Below, in pieces: positions 1 through 7,541 of a stretch of 33,043 nucleotides of DNA. Every line of letters begins with the position of its first letter. Position 1 is the first letter of the stretch. Both the position numbers and the translations under genes were made by a program. The notes below the pieces were generated by a model. The model saw only the letters and a list, made by a program, of their open reading frames with translations, had not been told where the DNA came from and ran no database searches. Source of the DNA: Opitutaceae bacterium (GTDB lineage: Bacteria > Verrucomicrobiota > Verrucomicrobiia > Opitutales > Opitutaceae); the NCBI GenBank assembly GCA_003140665.1, contig PLKS01000272.1, forward strand, positions 1-33,043, in the 5' to 3' direction.

Positions 1-1657
1 CCCCCGCCGTGCCCGCCAGAGTAGTCACGACCCCGGACGGCGTGATCTCGCGGATGTCAAAGTTTCTCTCCTCCGAGACGAATACGTTGCCGCTCCCATC
101 GACCGCGATCCCGGCCGGATAAAAGAACAGCGCGGCGGAGCCCGTCCCGTTGGCGCTGCCTGCGGTCCCCGGGGTGCCAGCGATGGTCGTCACGACCCCG
201 CCCGGCGCGATCTTGCGAATCGCCTGCCCGACCTGGTCGGTGACATACAGGTTGCCGCTTCCGTCCAGGGCGATTCCATAGGGATAGTTGAAATGCGCGG
301 CGGCTCCCGTCCCGTCCACGGTGCCGGCGGCGCCGGGCGTGCCGGCGACGGTGGTGACGACACCGGATGGTGTGATCTTGCGGATCGTGCAATTGGTGTT
401 GTCCACGACATAGAGGTTGCCGCTCGGGTCCAAGGCCATGTCCGTCGGATAATTGAAACGTGCGGAGGAACCCGTCCCGTCGGTGTACCCGGAGCCGGGA
501 GTGCCCGCCAGGGTGGTCACGACGACGCCCGGGGCCATCTTGCGGATCGTGTTGTTGCCGGTGTCCGCAATATAGATGTTGCCGCTGGTATCCGTGCCGA
601 TCCCGAAGGGATAATTGTACTCGGCGGCGGTTCCCGTCCCGTCCACGAAACCCGGGGTCTGCAGAACGCCCGAGATGGTGGTCACCACGCCGCCCGGCGC
701 GATCTTCCGGATCAGGATGTTATCGTAGTCACAGACATACACGTTGCCACTGCCGTCCACCGCCACGCCCTGCGGGGCGTAGAACCGCGCGGCGGCCCCC
801 GTCCCGTCGGTGCTTCCGTTCTTGCCCGCGGTCCCCGCGAGGGTCGTCACCGCGCCCGACGGGGTGATCATGCGGACCGTGCTGTTTCCACCGTCCCCTA
901 TGTAGAGGTTGCCGCTTCCGTCCATCGCTATGGCGGCGGGATAGCGGAAGCGCGCAATAATTCCCTGGCCGTCGATGCTCCCGGGGACCCCCGCTGTGCC
1001 CGCAAAGGTGGTCACGACTCCGGCCGACGTGATCTGGCGGACCGTGTGGTTCACCTGGTCAACGACAAACAGGGTTCCGCTTCCGTTCACCACGACGCCG
1101 ATCGGGTTGTTGAACTGCGCGGCCGCCCCGGTGCCGTCATTGTTGCCGAGGCCCCCCGCGGTCCCCGCGAAGGTGGTCACGACGCCGCCCGGCGTGATCT
1201 TGCGGATCGTGTCGTTGCTCGTGTCCGCGACAAAAACGTTGCCGCTTCCGTCCACGGCGACGCCGAGCGGACTGTTGAACTGCGCGGCCGGTCCCGTCCC
1301 GTCATTGCTTCCGATGACCCCCGGGGTGCCCGCCAGGGTGGTCACGACGCCGGCCGGCGTGACCTTGCGGATCGTGTTGTTCAGCTGGTCCGCGACATAA
1401 ATGTTGCCGCTGGCGTCGGTCGCAACCCCGCCAGGGGCGTAAAATTGCGCGGCGGCCCCCGTCCCGTTCGCTCCGCCGGGCACGTAGGGGGTGCCTGCAA
1501 ACGTGGTGAACGTGTAGGGCGTCGGGTAGACGCTCTGGGCGTGGGCGGCCGGCGCCGGGAGCAGGACCGCGGCGAGGGGCGCAACGAAGCCGACCAGGAA
1601 CCGTGCTGCCGTCTTCAGGGGACGTGAAATGATCATGGGGGTCTGATTGATTGTCAT
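1..1657 (-). CDS. NHL-repeat secreted protein (C-terminal end beyond window start)
   Basis: Reverse-strand frame is open from ATG at 1657 (alternative ATG 1636) to the window edge: MTINQTPMIISRPLKTAARFLVGFVAPLAAVLLPAPAAHAQSVYPTPYTFTTFAGTPYV..., then repeated units of about 55 aa such as GVAVDGSGNVFVADTSNDTIRKITPGGVVTTFAGTAG. Signal peptide-like N-terminus. Not in ORF track because it is truncated. Confidence 0.9.
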   Translation of the reverse strand, partial: MTINQTPMIISRPLKTAARFLVGFVAPLAAVLLPAPAAHAQSVYPTPYTFTTFAGTPYVPGGANGTGAAAQFYAPGGVATDASGNIYVADQLNNTIRKVTPAGVVTTLAGTPGVIGSNDGTGPAAQFNSPLGVAVDGSGNVFVADTSNDTIRKITPGGVVTTFAGTAGGLGNNDGTGAAAQFNNPIGVVVNGSGTLFVVDQVNHTVRQITSAGVVTTFAGTAGVPGSIDGQGIIARFRYPAAIAMDGSGNLYIGDGGNSTVRMITPSGAVTTLAGTAGKNGSTDGTGAAARFYAPQGVAVDGSGNVYVCDYDNILIRKIAPGGVVTTISGVLQTPGFVDGTGTAAEYNYPFGIGTDTSGNIYIADTGNNTIRKMAPGVVVTTLAGTPGSGYTDGTGSSARFNYPTDMALDPSGNLYVVDNTNCTIRKITPSGVVTTVAGTPGAAGTVDGTGAAAHFNYPYGIALDGSGNLYVTDQVGQAIRKIAPGGVVTTIAGTPGTAGSANGTGSAALFFYPAGIAVDGSGNVFVSEERNFDIREITPSGVVTTLAGTAG

Positions 1658-1705
1658 TGGGTAGGGGGTAACGCGGAAATACCTGGGCAAAGGCTAGAGG
1701 GGCGG

Positions 1706-3076
1706 TCAGCCGGCGGCGAGTGGCAAAGTGAGGAGAAATGTCGTGCCGCGGGGTCCCGTGGACTCGAGCAGGAGCGTGGCCCCGATCTGCCGCGCAAGCA
1801 GCTGGCTGATCGCGAGGCCGAGGCCCGTGCCCCCCGGGCGGCCGGTGCGGCCCGGCTCGAAGAGATGCGGCCGCAACTCGTCGGAGATGCCGTGCCCCTC
1901 GTCGGAGACCGAGACGGTGGCGGTCTCGCCGCCGTTGCGGAAGGCGACCGCGACGCCGCTGCCCGCGGAGGTCGCGTCGATGGCATTCTGCACGAGGTTG
2001 CTGGTGATCAGGCAGAGCACCCCTCCCCGGTGGCTTCCGAGGCTGTGCTGGAATCCGCCGCTGACGCTCAGGCAAACGCCCTTTTTCACGGCGGCCGCCT
2101 CGTTGCGCTGGCGGACGATGGCGGCGAGCTCGTGCCCGCTGAGCTCAAACGAGGTGTGCGTGTCCGAATCGCCCAGGAGGGCGACCGCATGCTGGATGAT
2201 CGCCTGCATCCGGTCCGTGTACTCGGCGACGGTCTTCCAGTCGGAAGCCGCCTCGCAGCCCGAATCGCGGCCCGCGACCACTCCGCGAAGGCTGGCGACC
2301 GGTCCCTGAAGCCCGTGGATAAGGTGCGAGGTGATCTGGCCCAAGGCCGAGGCCTTTGCGGCAAGCGTCAGCTCAAAGTTCATCTGAACGAGCCGATCAT
2401 TGCGCTCCAGGATGACGCCCTGCGCGCTCCGGAGGCCGAGATAGGCCGCGGCCACGACGACCGCGATGAGCGCGGCCCCGATGCCGAGCGTGGCGGCGGT
2501 CTGGCGGTTGATGCGCTGGTCGATCAGGCTCAGCTCATCGGCAAGCGACCGGGCATAGATGTAGTACTGCGCGAAGCCGACGATTTTCCCGGGCTCGCGG
2601 CCATGGAGCGGAAGCAGCACCTCGAGCACCGGCGTGGCCTGCTGGGAGGGCGTCGCGGCGACGCCCGCGAAGTAGCGGCTGAGCGGAAACTCCGGGAAAA
2701 AGCGGCTTATCGGCTCGAACTTGAGCAGCCGGAGGTAGTCGTCCATGGGCAGCTCGGCAAAAATCAACGAGTCGGGGGCGTACCGCAGGGTGTGGCCCTT
2801 CTCGTCGAAGATGGCCACGCCGAGCATGTTTTCCTGCTGGGCGCTTTCCAGCACGGCGGCGAGCAGGTCGGACGGCCCGGTCGACGCGGCGTAGCGCTGG
2901 GAGAGCTGCCGCTGGGCCACGGGGAGCAGGACCGTGGCGTCGCGGTTGATGATCGTCTGGCGGATTTCCCCGCGAAGCTTGGAGCGGAAAAGCACGACCA
3001 TGGTGGCGAAGATGGCCACGAGCAGGCCCCCGGTGAGGATTGCCAGGATCGGAGGGCGCCAGAATCGCTGATTCAC
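1706..3076 (-). CDS. Membrane sensor histidine kinase
   Basis: 456 aa from a GTG start (MNQRFW...). N-terminal TM, extracytoplasmic region, second TM, H-box-like SHLIHGLQGPVASL, N box LVQNAIDATSAG, G boxes DEGHGISDEL and GGTGLGLAIS, C-terminal GPRGTTFLLTLPL. Confidence 0.92.
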   Translation of the reverse strand: MNQRFWRPPILAILTGGLLVAIFATMVVLFRSKLRGEIRQTIINRDATVLLPVAQRQLSQRYAASTGPSDLLAAVLESAQQENMLGVAIFDEKGHTLRYAPDSLIFAELPMDDYLRLLKFEPISRFFPEFPLSRYFAGVAATPSQQATPVLEVLLPLHGREPGKIVGFAQYYIYARSLADELSLIDQRINRQTAATLGIGAALIAVVVAAAYLGLRSAQGVILERNDRLVQMNFELTLAAKASALGQITSHLIHGLQGPVASLRGVVAGRDSGCEAASDWKTVAEYTDRMQAIIQHAVALLGDSDTHTSFELSGHELAAIVRQRNEAAAVKKGVCLSVSGGFQHSLGSHRGGVLCLITSNLVQNAIDATSAGSGVAVAFRNGGETATVSVSDEGHGISDELRPHLFEPGRTGRPGGTGLGLAISQLLARQIGATLLLESTGPRGTTFLLTLPLAAG

Positions 3077-3122
3077 TTGGCGGTGGGCTGATTATTGTCT
3101 GGGTCTGCCAAGGCAGGGACCG

Positions 3123-4391
3123 TCAGGGGCGGTGGGTAAACAGGGGCTGTTCTATTTCAATATCCCTCACGCTGTCGTTGAATTGCCGGACAAGGGTCTC
3201 GGCCGACTGGCCGTCCGCCGGCTGGGGGTTTGCGGCGGAGAACTTGGCAAGCTCGCCGCGGATGCTTTCCGCATCCTGGTTGAGAGCCGCTATCTGGGCT
3301 GAATGTTCCATGTTGAAGGCGTCAATGGCCCTGCGCGTCTCGTCGCCCGGCGCCTGCGCCTTGATCTTCGCGGAAAGCTCGTCCTGAAGCGCCGCCCTCT
3401 CCCGCTGGTACTCGGCGATGTGCGCCGCCAGCTTGGGCGGCATCGACGACAGGTCCGGCATGCCGCCGGCAGGCTGGCCCGACAGGAAGCCGGGGGCGGC
3501 GATAAGCGTCGTATCGGAGATCGAATCGTTCCCCCTCGAGTCGACACCGAGGGACTCCGGGGCCCCGACCTCGACGTTCCCCTCGGGAAGCGTCTCGCGG
3601 ATCAGGCGTCCATGGGTCCCCTGGCCGAAATACTGGGATGCATACCTTGAGATCGCCGGGAGCACCTTTTCGAAGTCATTGCCCTGTTCGCGGATGCTGA
3701 AGCGGGTTTCCCATAGCAGCTTGTGTTTCCTCTGCTTCCACAGGACCTGGAAGTCGTAGGCCATCAACACCACGAAATAGCGGTTGTGCTCGATGTCGTC
3801 TACCAGGTCCTCGCGCCTTACGTTGTGGATCAATCCCATGCGGGGCGAATCCACGAGGAGCTCGGGACCGTACCCGAGGATCCCGGCGTTCTCATTGTCT
3901 ATGATGCCACCTTCGAAGCTGACGGGGGCCCAGCTGTCATAGTTGAGGTCCGACCCGTGAGTACCGATTGCCGAGCGGGCGTGGCTGTAGATGCTGAACA
4001 CGAAATTGGCCGAGCCGGGGTCGTTGGTCCCGCTGGTCATCCCCCAGTAGACCATGATCAGCAGCTTCGCCTTGTTGGGGTCCTTGGTCGGCGCGAAGCT
4101 CTGGCCCTTAAGCGGGCCCGCTATGGTCCGCGCGATGTCCATGAAACTCAGCATGTCGATGGTTTCATCGCTGATTGGCGCGCGGTAGTAGCCGCCTTCC
4201 CCGAAGGCGTAGGCCTCGGCCTGGAAGGTGCCGTCCGGGAGCTTTGTCCGGATATAGTCGTCGCTCACCTCCGAGTACACGGCCGTGATCTGGCCAACCG
4301 GTTCCCCGCGGGCGCCTGCTTGGTGGACGAACGGCGCCCCGTAGCCGAGCATGAGGAGCACCGCGGGTTTCAAGGGGCGTGAAAGGCTCAT
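3123..4391 (-). CDS. Secreted paralog 5 of a tandem uncharacterized family, with C-terminal coiled-coil-like extension
   Basis: 422 aa with signal peptide. Shares family motifs TAVYSEVSDDYIRTKLPDGTFQAEAYAFGEGGYY, ISDETIDMLSFMDIARTIAGPL, LLIMVYWGMT, NRYFVVLMAYDFQVLWKQRKHKLLWETRFSI and YASQYFGQ with the four genes upstream. Confidence 0.9.
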   Translation of the reverse strand: MSLSRPLKPAVLLMLGYGAPFVHQAGARGEPVGQITAVYSEVSDDYIRTKLPDGTFQAEAYAFGEGGYYRAPISDETIDMLSFMDIARTIAGPLKGQSFAPTKDPNKAKLLIMVYWGMTSGTNDPGSANFVFSIYSHARSAIGTHGSDLNYDSWAPVSFEGGIIDNENAGILGYGPELLVDSPRMGLIHNVRREDLVDDIEHNRYFVVLMAYDFQVLWKQRKHKLLWETRFSIREQGNDFEKVLPAISRYASQYFGQGTHGRLIRETLPEGNVEVGAPESLGVDSRGNDSISDTTLIAAPGFLSGQPAGGMPDLSSMPPKLAAHIAEYQRERAALQDELSAKIKAQAPGDETRRAIDAFNMEHSAQIAALNQDAESIRGELAKFSAANPQPADGQSAETLVRQFNDSVRDIEIEQPLFTHRP

Positions 4392-4503
4392 TTGGACATG
4401 AATTTGGAAATTGGATCGACTTGGGCCGCATTCCTTCGGGCGGAAAATAGGGGGGCTTCCGCCTGGGGCATCCGGCTCAGTCTTGCACGGGATCCCCCGA
4501 ATG

Positions 4504-4523
4504 ATTGCTCACCGCATGCCAAG
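4504..4523 (-). promoter_or_regulatory. Putative sigma-54 (-24/-12) promoter for gene 3123..4391
   Basis: Minus strand CTTGGCATGCGGTGAGCAAT: TTGGCA at -24 and GG-N10-GC spacing. 18/20 identical to the element at 8593..8612. 113 nt from the start codon. Confidence 0.62.
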
Positions 4524-4650
4524 TCTCCAGACGATAAGGTAATCCATTGATCGTAAGTTGATTAAGCGGGTTGGTTCGGGCAGAAACCCAGCGTACCGAA
4601 GCCCTGCTGGGGTGCTGCAGCAAACTTTGGCGCGCCCGGCCGGGTTCAAT

Positions 4651-4666
4651 TGGGTGTAGGTTCCCA
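4651..4666. promoter_or_regulatory. Candidate activator (UAS) site, imperfect inverted repeat
   Basis: TGGGTGTAGGTTCCCA, with TGGG...CCCA ends. 15/16 identical to 8741..8756 and at the same spacing (128 vs 129 bp) to its promoter element. Confidence 0.5.
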
Positions 4667-4708
4667 CGTCGTTGCCACCATCGCCGGTCCCGAAGGCGCA
4701 GCGGCGCG

Positions 4709-5638
4709 TCATTTTGAAGGTGCCCCGACGACGCCGAGCGAAGTCGGCTCGCCCACCTCGACCTTTCCCTCACGGATCCTCATCCGCGACAACCCATGGC
4801 TGTCCTGGCCGAAGTACTGCGACGCATTCTGGGCCATCACGAGCAGGGCCTTGTCGAATTGATTGCGGCGCTCATCGATGCTGAATCGCGTCTCCCAAAG
4901 CAATTTGTGCTTCTTCTGTTTCCACAGGAGCTGGAAATCATAGGCCATGAGCACCACGAAATACCGGTTCCCCTCGATTTCCGCTATCAACTCATCCCGG
5001 TGGTACTTCATCGGGGTCCTTCGGGCCTCGAGTCCGAAATCGGTCCCGATCACCCCTTCGGAATCGTATCCCAGCATGGCGGCGTTCTTGAAATCGATGA
5101 GGTCGCGTTGGCGGTTCTCCATGTTGAGCTGCACCGTCGCGGCCGAAACCTCCGACATCACGTCATCCTGGATCTGGGGCGGCTCGGGGTTCTGCTTGTT
5201 CATGACTCGGCTGAGATCGGCCTGGGCCATGCTAAAGTTGCTGTACGCGACCGAGTCTGAGGTCGGGCCGGGAACCACGGTTGTCCCCCAATAGAGCATG
5301 ATGAGCAGCCTCGTCTTTTCCGGGTCCCTCGCCGGAAGATATTTCTGGGCCGCCAGCGGGGCCGCGATGACCCGCGCCACGTCCATGAAGCTGAGCTTGT
5401 CGATCGTCGCGTCGCTGATTTCACCCGCCCATCTGCCCCCTTCCCCAAAGCTGTAATACTCCGGCGGGAATGAGCCGTCGGGCAGCTTGGTGCGGACGTA
5501 GTCGCTGCTGACCTTCGAGGACACGGCGGTTATGCCCTCAACGCCTTCGCCCGCCCGGGCGACGGGTAGCGCGCCCAGCAGGATGCCGCAGCCGGCAAGG
5601 AACAAGTCTCTCAGCCGGCGCGCACGTGATGATCTCAT
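4709..5638 (-). CDS. Secreted paralog 4 of tandem uncharacterized family
   Basis: ATG at 5636-5638 (MRSSRARRLRDLFLAGCGILLGALPVARAGEGVEGITAV...), 309 aa. The longer ORF to 5884 is an N-terminal overextension. Overlaps the stop of the upstream gene by 4 nt (ATGA). Confidence 0.9.
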   Translation of the reverse strand: MRSSRARRLRDLFLAGCGILLGALPVARAGEGVEGITAVSSKVSSDYVRTKLPDGSFPPEYYSFGEGGRWAGEISDATIDKLSFMDVARVIAAPLAAQKYLPARDPEKTRLLIMLYWGTTVVPGPTSDSVAYSNFSMAQADLSRVMNKQNPEPPQIQDDVMSEVSAATVQLNMENRQRDLIDFKNAAMLGYDSEGVIGTDFGLEARRTPMKYHRDELIAEIEGNRYFVVLMAYDFQLLWKQKKHKLLWETRFSIDERRNQFDKALLVMAQNASQYFGQDSHGLSRMRIREGKVEVGEPTSLGVVGAPSK

Positions 5639-6561
5639 TTGCTTGGGTTCTCCGTCGTTGGGGCAGCGGCCTTCCCGGGGCCGAACAGGTATTCGACGAG
5701 CGTCGGCTTGCCCACGTCGACCCGCCCCTCGGGCACCCGGATCCTCAGGAGTCCCTTGCTGGGTTGCCCGAAATACCTGGAGGCGTACTCCGCCATCACC
5801 GGCAGCGCCCGGTCGAACTGGTTGCGGCGCTCGTTGATGCTGAAGCGGGTTTCCCAAAGCAGCTTGTGCTTCTTCTGCTTCCACATCAGCTGGAAATCAT
5901 ATGCCATCAGCACGACGAAATACCGGTTTTCCTCGATCTCCTCGATCAGCTCCTGCCTCTTCGCCCCGAACGCGGTTCCACGGATGTTGTTCCCGAAATC
6001 GGTGCCGATCATCCCTTCGGCGTCGTATCCCAGCATGCAGGCGTTCTGGAAATCGAGCCGGTCACGCATCTCGTTGTACATCGCCATGATCGTCAAAGCG
6101 GACGACAGCTCCGCCATCGATGCGTCGCTCCCGCTGATGTTGGCCTGCGCCGCGCTCAGTTCGTTGTAGGCGATCGAGTCGGAAGACGGCCCGGGAACCG
6201 CGGTCGTTCCCCAGTAAAGCATGATGATGAGCTTTGTTCGGCTTGGGTCCGTTGCCGGAAGATAATTCTGCTCCGACAGCGGTGCGGCGACGACCCGCGC
6301 CACGTCCTCGAAGCGGAGCTGGTCGATCGTGGCGTCGCTTATCTCGCCACCCCAATGTCCCCCTTTTCCAAAGGCATAGTATTCCGGCTGGAAGGAGCCG
6401 CCGGGCAGCTTGGTGCGGACGTAGTCGCTGCTCACCCTCGAGACAACGGCGGTGACGCCGTCGACGCCATCCGCAGCGCGGGCGGGCGATAGGGCGGCCA
6501 GCAGCGCGGCGCCGCTGGCAAGGATCAAGGCCTTCCTTCGGAACGCGCGCGATGCCTTCAC
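5635..6561 (-). CDS. Secreted paralog 3 of tandem uncharacterized family
   Basis: GTG at 6559-6561 (MKASRAFRRKALILASGAALLAALSPARAADGVDGVTAV...), 308 aa. Start overlaps the stop of the next upstream gene (GTGA). Confidence 0.9.
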   Translation of the reverse strand: MKASRAFRRKALILASGAALLAALSPARAADGVDGVTAVVSRVSSDYVRTKLPGGSFQPEYYAFGKGGHWGGEISDATIDQLRFEDVARVVAAPLSEQNYLPATDPSRTKLIIMLYWGTTAVPGPSSDSIAYNELSAAQANISGSDASMAELSSALTIMAMYNEMRDRLDFQNACMLGYDAEGMIGTDFGNNIRGTAFGAKRQELIEEIEENRYFVVLMAYDFQLMWKQKKHKLLWETRFSINERRNQFDRALPVMAEYASRYFGQPSKGLLRIRVPEGRVDVGKPTLVEYLFGPGKAAAPTTENPSK

Positions 6562-7541
6562 TTGCTTCCGGTTCCCTTGGCCGGGGCTGCTGAATTCTCG
6601 GTTCCGAACGGGAGCTCGATGACCGTCGGCTCGCCGATGTCGACGCGTCCCTCCGGGAACCGGGTTCTCACCAGTCCATTGGTCGGCTGCCCGAAATACC
6701 TCGAGGCGTATTGCGCCATCGCCGGCAGCGCCTTGTCGAATGCGTTGTGCCTTTCGCTTATGCTGAAACGCGTTTCCCAGAGCAGCCTGTGCTTCTTGTT
6801 CTTCCACATGAGCTGGAAATCGTATGCCATCAGCACCACGAAATACCGGTTCTCCCGGATCTCTGCATATAAGTCGTCCCGGTCCATGCTGAGCGCCGTT
6901 CCCCTGACGTAGTTTCCCCTCTCCGTTCCTATCAGCCCCGGGGAGTCGTAGCCAAGCATCAGGGCATTGGCAAAATCGGTCCGGTCGTTCTGGCGGTTCT
7001 CCATGTTGAGCATCACCGTGGCCGCTGACATTTGATCGATCGCGGCATCGGCAGCCGCGCCGGCGACAACGATTTTCTTGCGTGGGTCGCTGGTGGACGG
7101 AACCAGATACTTGTTGAGGTTGTCTTGCGCCACCTGGAACTGATCGATCGCCACCGAGTCGGAGGTTGGCGCGGGAACCGCGGTGGTCCCCCAGTAGACC
7201 ATTATGAGGAGCCTTGTCTTGTCCGGGTCGGTTGCCGGGAGGTATTTCTGATGAGCAAGTGGCGCGGCTATGACCCGCGCCACGTCGATGAAATGGAGCT
7301 TGTCGATCGTGGCGTCGCTAATTTCGCCAGCCCACCTTCCTCCCTCCCCAAAGGAGTAAGATTCAGCCTGGAACGAGCCGTCGGGCAGCCTGGTGCGAAC
7401 GTAGCCGTCGCTCACCTTCGAGGCCACGGCCGTGATGCCCTCGACGTCTTCGGTCGCGAGGGCGGGAGACGCCGAGCCCAGCAGCACGCCATTGCCGGCG
7501 AGGAGAAGGGCTTTCAGCTGAAACGCACGCGATGCCTTCAT
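6558..7541 (-). CDS. Secreted paralog 2 of tandem uncharacterized family
   Basis: 327 aa, signal peptide MKASRAFQLKALLLAGNGVLLGSASPALA; same conserved N- and C-terminal blocks; ATGA overlap with the upstream paralog. Confidence 0.92.
   Translation of the reverse strand: MKASRAFQLKALLLAGNGVLLGSASPALATEDVEGITAVASKVSDGYVRTRLPDGSFQAESYSFGEGGRWAGEISDATIDKLHFIDVARVIAAPLAHQKYLPATDPDKTRLLIMVYWGTTAVPAPTSDSVAIDQFQVAQDNLNKYLVPSTSDPRKKIVVAGAAADAAIDQMSAATVMLNMENRQNDRTDFANALMLGYDSPGLIGTERGNYVRGTALSMDRDDLYAEIRENRYFVVLMAYDFQLMWKNKKHRLLWETRFSISERHNAFDKALPAMAQYASRYFGQPTNGLVRTRFPEGRVDIGEPTVIELPFGTENSAAPAKGTGSK

Noticed and set aside
293-1627. 444-aa plus-strand ORF opposite the NHL gene
   Set aside because: Mirror of NHL repeats (repeating GGHDAARRDLADRVV). 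Real gene is on the minus strand.
1-1657. CRISPR-like or VNTR array from regularly spaced GTCCCGTCC motifs
   Set aside because: Spacing of about 165 nt matches NHL repeat codons within one open frame; no short direct-repeat/spacer structure.
3094-3112. Third sigma-54-like element upstream of the histidine kinase (CTTGGCAGACCCAGACAAT)
   Set aside because: Spacing is one base short and the invariant GC of the -12 box is AC. Overlaps the end-of-gene region and a short CTGCC-AA-GGCAG dyad.
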